Below, one piece after another: positions 58,999 to 64,000 of a DNA stretch of 64,000 nt (positions within the stretch are counted from its first letter, which is position 1; each line of letters starts with the position of its first letter). The stretch comes from CBDFGQ01 sp965247295. GTDB taxonomy: Bacteria; Chloroflexota; Dehalococcoidia; Lucifugimonadales; JAGWBF01. Location of the stretch: assembly GCA_965247295.1 (NCBI GenBank), contig CBDFGQ010000003.1:248001-312000 (forward strand), given 5' to 3'. Made by a program: the position numbers and the translations under genes. The notes below the pieces were generated by a model that did no database searches, was not told the DNA's origin, and saw nothing but the letters and a program-made list of their open reading frames with translations.

Positions 58999-59775
58999 TC
59001 ACTCCAAGATCACCTCATACGCGGTCGGCCCCGGATGCAGATACCAGTTGTTCACGAGGTTGGCCAGGTGTACATGCGCAGCGTACTCTCCTGGAGTTGC
59101 CCGGCCTCCCTCGAAGTGCACCTGGTCCCAGATCATTGTGAAAGAGGCGGTCTCGTGGGGTTTCAGGACCCGGTGCCCATCGCCGTAGGGCAGGACAGCC
59201 ACATCTCGGTGTTCCAGGAGGCTGTGGATAACCACTCTCGGCGGCAGGTAGTCCAGGGTGACCGGCCAATCGCTGATATTGGTGATCGTGAAGGTCAACG
59301 TCACCAACTCGTCCTGAGCGTATGCCGATTTGTCGGTCTTCAGCTCCCACTTGTAGGGGTACTGGTAGTCATCACTGGAGTAGCCTCGCGGGAGGAGGCG
59401 CTCGGCGGCTACCATCGAATGCGGCGAGCTGGAGGGTGCTCCCTCCATGAGCGCCTCGAACGAACTCAGGCCATGGGTGGCAAACGCCGCTCCCAGGTGA
59501 CTCCCATCCTCCGTGCCGCAGAGGACGAGGTCGGGCGCGCCGCCCTCTCTGTCCCACCAGAGAGCGATGTACCGGGCGCTGCCCAGCAGTTCCCCGTCGG
59601 CACTGCGCAGCTCCTGGGGCGTAGCGTAAAGCAGCTCCAGCGTGGTACCCGACACGCGCCGCAGCACGTATTGCGGGTGCCGACCCAGGTTTTCCAGAGG
59701 AACCGGCTCTCCCAGGTTCTTGAGCGCCTTCTCCACTGGCACGGCCAACAGCTCTCGGGTCACCGGTCCGTCCAC
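58999..59775 (-). CDS. Protein with BsuPI-like (Ig-fold) domain, possibly N-terminally truncated
   Basis: A 258-residue frame from GTG 59775. The C-terminal third resembles the BsuPI intracellular proteinase inhibitor domain: LKTDKSAYAQDELVTLTFTI, TNISDWPVTLDYLPPRVVIH, LKPHETASFTMIWDQ and ATPGEYAAHVHLANL. The N-terminal part (LENLGRHPQYVLRRVSGTTL, ELLGSARYIALWWDREGGAP) is unrecognised. There is no signal peptide at this start, and no good ribosome site, so the real N-terminus, perhaps with an export signal, may lie upstream in another frame (59776-59975). The role is unknown; the domain often modulates proteases or is a surface module. Confidence 0.6.
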   Translation of the reverse strand: MDGPVTRELLAVPVEKALKNLGEPVPLENLGRHPQYVLRRVSGTTLELLYATPQELRSADGELLGSARYIALWWDREGGAPDLVLCGTEDGSHLGAAFATHGLSSFEALMEGAPSSSPHSMVAAERLLPRGYSSDDYQYPYKWELKTDKSAYAQDELVTLTFTITNISDWPVTLDYLPPRVVIHSLLEHRDVAVLPYGDGHRVLKPHETASFTMIWDQVHFEGGRATPGEYAAHVHLANLVNNWYLHPGPTAYEVILE

Positions 59776-60113
59776 GTGCCCGCGTGATGCCGCCCCGTGG
59801 TAAAGACGGCGGCGGGGGTTATGCCGGTATCCGGAGGAGCCGACTCAATCAGATGGAGTGCGGGGTCCAAAAGCATCGCAGGACGATCCGTACCGCCAAT
59901 CTGGCTATGAACGATCTGCTGGCCATACCATCTCCGCCCGTGGCCTGCAAGACCGATGGGTATGCCATCACCCAATGATGATCAGGAGTGATATGGCCCT
60001 GCTTCCACGCAACTCCTCTGCCCTCCGTTAGCTGTGGCCGACCCCCTCATACTCCCCATTGTACTAGATGCACCCCCTCCATTCGACATCTAATGGCCAG
60101 AGTTTGAGCTCGA
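59776..60113. other. Gene-free gap, possible remnant of an upstream exon-like frame
   Basis: A minus-strand frame at 59760-59975 reads LLDPALHLIESAPPDTGITP and ends just past the start of the gene at 58999; it could be the missing N-terminal part in a shifted frame, but it has no recognisable domain. The rest is featureless. Confidence 0.35.
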
Positions 60114-61430
60114 TTATTCGGGACGGGCCTGGAATAGCAGGAACACGACGTCGTCCGTTTGCAAGAAGAGCCGGTCGCCATAGATGCCGTACCGCGACAG
60201 ACGGTTCACCAGACCGAAGTATCGCTCCTCCTGCTCCATTAGACCGTCCGTGTCCACGCATTCCATTGCCGTTTGGTGCAAAAGGTGGGCATCGACCGTA
60301 ATCAACCCTTCTCCGAGGTTCGCCGGACCACCGTAGGAGTTGCACCCGGATGACCCTCCCAGGCTGTCCTCGTCGAACGATATCGTCACCTCGGTCCCGT
60401 CGACCACTGAGGTGGTCCGGTGGAGCCACGTCTCGGAGCCGTCCTGTCTGAGCTCGACGAACGCCATCAGGGTCCATTCCGTGTCGGCAATGTCCTTTAT
60501 GGTCTGTGGCAGCGGCTCGAAGGTCAGCGTCTTGCCCCTGATGCTCCAGATTCTGAGGAGACTCGATCCTCCCTCCTCGTCAACCGAATGCTCTCTCGCC
60601 CACGTCTGAAAGTCGCCGAACTCGCCCTCCAGAGTCCGCTCATTCTCTGTGCATGATTGCCATGACTGCGGGGAGCTTAGCATCGATTTCCCCGGAAAGC
60701 GCAGAGCGCCCTCGGACGCTCGGTACGTCGCAACGTAGCTGCGACAGGCGGTCGCGCCGGTGACCAATCGATCATCCAGGAAAGCCATGGTCGCCGCACG
60801 CACGTCACCGTCCGTATCACCCTCTTCCAGGAGCCGCCACGCAGTGCCCTCCAAGTCGATGGGACTCCCTAGTAGTGGCGGCGCCTTCACGAAGACCAGC
60901 TTGGCCGCGTCGCCACTGTCGAGGATCTCCAGCCGGTCATCCGTAATGCGGAACCTCTTCCCTTGCATGAAAGCCGACATGTAAGCGTCCGCCTGGTCCA
61001 TCACCCCTTCGGGTTCGAGACACAACATCTCCGTGACCGTCGCGCCGGGTGGGATTTTGAAAACCCCATCTGCGCCGACGACAGGCGTTCCATCACGAGA
61101 CTGCCCGCGGTAGGAGTTACATCCATTAATGCCGTCAAACCAGTCGTCTCCAATCATCAGCGTTATCGCGGAATCTTCGATGACCGGTCGACCGTCCAGC
61201 AGTTCGAGGACCCAGGTGCCTTCGGCAGCCAACTCTATATCGGGACTGGGCGACTGGGCCACGTCGGGGCCGTCGGTAGTGGGCGTGGGGGCGCTGGTAC
61301 CTGGTGACTCCCCAGTAGTCGTAGACCCAGCGGGTTGTGCCTGCTCGTCGCAAGCCGCGGCGACCAACATCAGGAGGGCCAGCAGTCCTCCAATGACTCC
61401 AAGCTTTAGGACTACCAGTCGTCCTCTCAA
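60114..61430 (-). CDS. Lipoprotein with three META (HslJ-like) domains
   Basis: A 438-residue lipoprotein. The signal peptide (LGVIGGLLALLMLVAAAC) ends in a lipobox AAAC; a Ser/Thr/Pro linker follows. Three META domains are visible through the pattern G-x-x-W-x-L...G-x-x-x-C-N-x-Y or variants: EGTWVLELLDG with FDGINGCNSYRGQ; EGTAWRLLEEG with VTGATACRSYVAT; and DTEWTLMAFVEL with LGGSSGCNSYGGP. The middle copy lost the C-N pair (C-R). META domains occur in outer-surface heat-shock or resistance proteins such as HslJ. It probably sits on the outside of the membrane. ATG 61430. No partner gene. Confidence 0.9.
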   Translation of the reverse strand: MRGRLVVLKLGVIGGLLALLMLVAAACDEQAQPAGSTTTGESPGTSAPTPTTDGPDVAQSPSPDIELAAEGTWVLELLDGRPVIEDSAITLMIGDDWFDGINGCNSYRGQSRDGTPVVGADGVFKIPPGATVTEMLCLEPEGVMDQADAYMSAFMQGKRFRITDDRLEILDSGDAAKLVFVKAPPLLGSPIDLEGTAWRLLEEGDTDGDVRAATMAFLDDRLVTGATACRSYVATYRASEGALRFPGKSMLSSPQSWQSCTENERTLEGEFGDFQTWAREHSVDEEGGSSLLRIWSIRGKTLTFEPLPQTIKDIADTEWTLMAFVELRQDGSETWLHRTTSVVDGTEVTISFDEDSLGGSSGCNSYGGPANLGEGLITVDAHLLHQTAMECVDTDGLMEQEERYFGLVNRLSRYGIYGDRLFLQTDDVVFLLFQARPE

Positions 61431-61823
61431 TCCTAATCCCCTGTTGTGAAGCCTCGACTTAAAGACTGTTCCTCTCTATCGGAGATCGCGTCGCCACAGG
61501 AAAGCCTCCCGTACCGACACGGTACCTATTCCTTGCTTCCAAGTGAGCCTGCAACAAGTAAGACGTATCGACAGAAGAAAAAGTTCCCTGATGACAACGA
61601 AGTCCGTCGCAACGGCAGCGAACTTGGATTGCTCGCTCGCACCCGCTGCGGCGATCTCCCACCACGTTCAAGTAAGTCCTACTTGATAGTACGTTTCAAA
61701 CCAAGAAAGCGTTGATTCGAACTGACGCTCCCTTGCACGACTCGTACGCTAGTGCCTCCGCCGGGTATACGATCGACACCCCAATCCTGCATGGGCCATA
61801 GTTGCCGAGCGTTGCGGAACTGG
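61431..61823. other. Gene-free gap
   Basis: No credible gene, terminator or repeat was seen in these 393 bases between two minus-strand genes. Confidence 0.45.
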
Positions 61824-63254
61824 CTAGACCCGTCGCCTCGCGCGGAACGCGAGCGTTAGAGCGCCGACCAGGCTGAGGAACACGAGCGCTCCACCCACAG
61901 GGATCCCGATGGAACGCCAGGGGTCCGCTTCTTCCGGGCTTTGGAGTTCCGTGGTGATCCTCGCTTGCGCGTCTTTGTCAGGCTCGTCCTGGGATAGTCG
62001 CCCGTCGCTCCGCACCTCCCGGTGGAGGACGATTCCGTCTCCCACCAGCGAAGTGAGGACGCTGTCGAAGGCAGATGCGGGCACCAGGAAGCTCAGGAAC
62101 GCCTCCTGGCCGTCCTGTTGGGTCGAGACCGTTACCACCTGGCCCATCGTCCCGTCGGCTTGGTCGACCAGGTCGCGGATGCGCCTGACCGAACGCTCCA
62201 CGTCGCGCACTTCGATCCGCAGGGACGCTGAGGGGGCGGAGGCCGTTGGGTCGGGAGGGAGCGCAAAGGTCACCGTGATCGTCGCGAGCGCGACGCTACG
62301 TTCGATGAAGTCGAGCTGCCCTTGCAAGCGCTCGACGTTTGCCCGCACGCGCCCGAGTTCCCGCTCCACGGTGAGCACGTCGCTGACGGATACGGCCCGG
62401 TCGAGCAGCTTCAGCAGGCTCGCCTCAGCGCTCCGCTCGCTCCGAAGCCGGGCCGCGAGGTCGATAGCGTCACCTGTGACGTCGGTCTGACCAAGGCTCT
62501 GTCCGAGCACCTCGCCGAACGCCTCGATGCGGTCGATCGTGCGGTTGAACTGCTCGGCGGGCACGCGGATGGTGGCGGAGCCGCGTCCGGGCTGAGGGCC
62601 GTCTGTCGTGGAGACGTGCTCGATAAAGCCTCCAACCGACTCCACGAAGACGCGGAGCTCGGTGATGGCCATGCCGACGTCTTCTACCTCGACCGTCAGC
62701 GACGCCTGCGAGATGACCTGGCGCTCGCTATTGAAGACCGGGAAGTCCTGGGCGTCGGCCGAGGGACGCGGGGCTGGCCCCCGCGTGTCCATAGGCCCTG
62801 GACTTCCAGAAGGACCCCAGACAATCGGCGGCGCTGGTGTCCCGGTGGGCTGCAGTGCCGGCACCACGAGCGCGCCCGACTGCTCTTCCTCCAACGCCCG
62901 CGACAGGCGCGTGGCTGCCCCATCGTCAACATCTGGGAGTCCAGCGCTGTCATCTGGACTGATGAGGATGAATGAGCTCTCATCGCCTGCGACGAGCAGC
63001 CCATCGCCGTTGCCTGCCGTCAGACCAGCGGCGACCAGCACGATACCAGTGGCGCCGACAGCCAGCACCACGGTAGCGGCGGCGCCAACTGCTAGGGAGG
63101 CCCATCGCCGTTGCCACCAGGTGGAAGTTGTGGTGGATCCCTCCAGCCTCGGCTTGATGCGCGCCCACAGGTCTGCAGGGGCGGGCGCCTCACTCCCCGC
63201 CGCGTGGAGCGCCGTCCGCAGCCTGTGTTCGGTCTTCTCGTCTTGCTCGCTCAT
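61824..63254 (-). CDS. Membrane anti-sigma factor fused to a DUF4349 domain
   Basis: A 476-residue membrane protein. Residues 1-45 are cytoplasmic and resemble the short anti-sigma N-terminus (EHRLRTALHAAGSEAPAPAD, LWARIKPRLEG). A membrane segment (SLAVGAAATVVLAVGATGIV) follows at about 52-75, then a Pro-rich linker and an extracytoplasmic DUF4349 domain (about 180-440): QVISQASLTVEVEDVGMAIT, GFIEHVS, ATIRVPAEQFNRTIDRI and VERELGRVRANVERLQGQLD. A second membrane segment (PVGGALVFLSLVGALTLAF) lies at the end. The ATG overlaps the sigma factor stop (ATGA at 63251). It should sequester the ECF sigma factor until the outside domain senses envelope change; the signal is unknown. Confidence 0.85.
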   Translation of the reverse strand: MSEQDEKTEHRLRTALHAAGSEAPAPADLWARIKPRLEGSTTTSTWWQRRWASLAVGAAATVVLAVGATGIVLVAAGLTAGNGDGLLVAGDESSFILISPDDSAGLPDVDDGAATRLSRALEEEQSGALVVPALQPTGTPAPPIVWGPSGSPGPMDTRGPAPRPSADAQDFPVFNSERQVISQASLTVEVEDVGMAITELRVFVESVGGFIEHVSTTDGPQPGRGSATIRVPAEQFNRTIDRIEAFGEVLGQSLGQTDVTGDAIDLAARLRSERSAEASLLKLLDRAVSVSDVLTVERELGRVRANVERLQGQLDFIERSVALATITVTFALPPDPTASAPSASLRIEVRDVERSVRRIRDLVDQADGTMGQVVTVSTQQDGQEAFLSFLVPASAFDSVLTSLVGDGIVLHREVRSDGRLSQDEPDKDAQARITTELQSPEEADPWRSIGIPVGGALVFLSLVGALTLAFRARRRV

Positions 63255-63781
63255 GTCTCGTCCTCGCAGTCTGCAAGTATCTCTCGCAGGTGCCCAAGCG
63301 CCCTGCTCAAGCGCGATTTGACTGTTCCCTCACGGACGCCGAGGGCATCCGCCACTTCCCTCGTCGATAGGTCCGCGAAGTAGCGGAGAGCAACTACTCG
63401 CTGGTGACCGTCGGACAGCTGGCTGAGCGCTCGCCGAACCTCGTCCTTGTCGTCCACGTAGCCGAACTCTGGGTCCGTGCTGCCTTGATCAGCCTCGGGT
63501 AACGGTTCGACCGACAGCTGACGGCGAGCCTTCACGTTGAGCGCCTGGTTGACCGCGATGCGGACCAACCAAGGTTTCACGGGCTCGCCGAGACGGAACG
63601 TTGCTATGCCTTTCCAGGCTCGCACGAACGTCTCTTGGACGAGCTCTTCGCTGACCGCCCTGTCATGTGTCATGAGATAGAGCGTACCCATCAGCACGTC
63701 CCCGTAGTACTCCACTATCGGACGGAATGCCTCGCGATCGCCGTTCTGGCAGCGCCGGACCGCATCCTGCTCGTTGATCAC
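63251..63781 (-). CDS. ECF-type RNA polymerase sigma factor
   Basis: A 176-residue sigma-70 family ECF factor. Region 2 is REAFRPIVEYYGDVLMGTLY and AVSEELVQETFVRAWKGIAT; region 4 is DGHQRVVALRYFADLSTREV and GVREGTVKSRLSRALGHLRE, the HTH that reads the -35 box. The start is GTG 63781 behind AGGAGA. Coupled with its membrane anti-sigma partner through a 4-bp overlap. It should drive envelope-stress genes, likely including its own operon. Confidence 0.95.
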   Translation of the reverse strand: MINEQDAVRRCQNGDREAFRPIVEYYGDVLMGTLYLMTHDRAVSEELVQETFVRAWKGIATFRLGEPVKPWLVRIAVNQALNVKARRQLSVEPLPEADQGSTDPEFGYVDDKDEVRRALSQLSDGHQRVVALRYFADLSTREVADALGVREGTVKSRLSRALGHLREILADCEDET

Positions 63782-64000
63782 GTTCTCTCCTGGTCGCCAG
63801 CGGCCTTCATTAGGAATATACAGGCCATCAGGACGATAGGTTCCCTACACTGCTGTGGTGAGCGACAGTCGACGAGGCTGGTCTGCAAGAAAGACATGAT
63901 GTTATTCGCTAGTGGCTGGGCCATACCGCTAGCCCTTTACTACCGGACCTCACGTGACCTGTCTCCTGTGTTAGGTCCAGGAATTCCTAGAGCACGACCG
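63782..64000. other. Gene-free right edge
   Basis: Upstream region of the sigma factor gene; no clear promoter pair or gene is seen in the 219 bases to the window edge. Confidence 0.4.

Noticed and set aside
59760..59975. 71-residue minus-strand frame upstream of the BsuPI-like gene
   Set aside because: Could be the missing N-terminus in a shifted frame, but no domain or signal peptide supports it, so it is only mentioned with the gap.
1..64000. CRISPR arrays, rRNA genes and prophage structural genes
   Set aside because: No regular short direct repeats with spacers, no rRNA-like sequence and no capsid, portal, terminase or tail genes were seen.

Overview
The window is high-GC, densely coded bacterial DNA with short Shine-Dalgarno-led operons. 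The gene mix (tandem amidohydrolases, PrpD and CoA-transferase paralogs, a MoxR-DUF58-transglutaminase operon, Asp-box proteins without signal peptides, HYR and dockerin surface proteins, CIRCE-controlled groESL) suggests a Chloroflexota lineage, perhaps Dehalococcoidia or SAR202-like. This is inference: there is no rRNA gene or other decisive marker here.

Region 1 (0.2-10 kb) is catabolic. It holds an MmgE/PrpD protein, a D-hydantoinase-type amidohydrolase, two tandem N-acyl-D-amino-acid deacylases and, divergently, class I CoA-transferase genes arranged A, a B-A fusion, then B. The fusion carries Asp in place of the catalytic Glu. Together they could open cyclic amides, deacylate D-amino acids and pass acids on as CoA thioesters. 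Region 2 (10-25 kb) is core and housekeeping: an SbcC/Rad50 ATPase, groESL with a perfect CIRCE operator, an enoyl-CoA hydratase / PHP / enoyl-CoA hydratase / acyl-CoA ligase operon, the MoxR-DUF58-transglutaminase operon and an Asp-box propeller.

Region 3 (25-41 kb) shows decay and surface-protein duplication. A complete IS1380-family element sits inside an FAD oxidoreductase with a 3-bp target duplication, and removing it restores the reading frame exactly. A duplicated two-gene module (membrane-anchored dockerin protein plus membrane-anchored beta-rich protein) follows, with a relic of a third copy. Then come VOC proteins, a Gfo/Idh/MocA dehydrogenase, an SDR, signal peptidase I and a HYR-domain protein cut short by nested IS3-family elements.

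Region 4 (41-59 kb) is an accessory island. It contains a DUF262 (GmrSD-like) protein that lost its C-terminal part to the IS cluster, a frameshifted pentapeptide protein, a nuclease-methylase restriction-modification enzyme translationally coupled to a FitAB-type toxin-antitoxin pair, two replication-relaxation-like proteins (one frameshifted), a ribbon-helix-helix regulator, two convergent large serine recombinases whose 3' ends overlap by 172 bp, a frameshifted Cache-like lipoprotein, a DUF7662-PIN pair that may be a new toxin-antitoxin arrangement, and two small HTH proteins, one membrane-anchored.

Region 5 (59-64 kb) is envelope and stress related: a BsuPI-like protein, a triple-META lipoprotein and an ECF sigma factor coupled to a membrane anti-sigma/DUF4349 protein. 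No tRNA, rRNA or CRISPR array was recognised.
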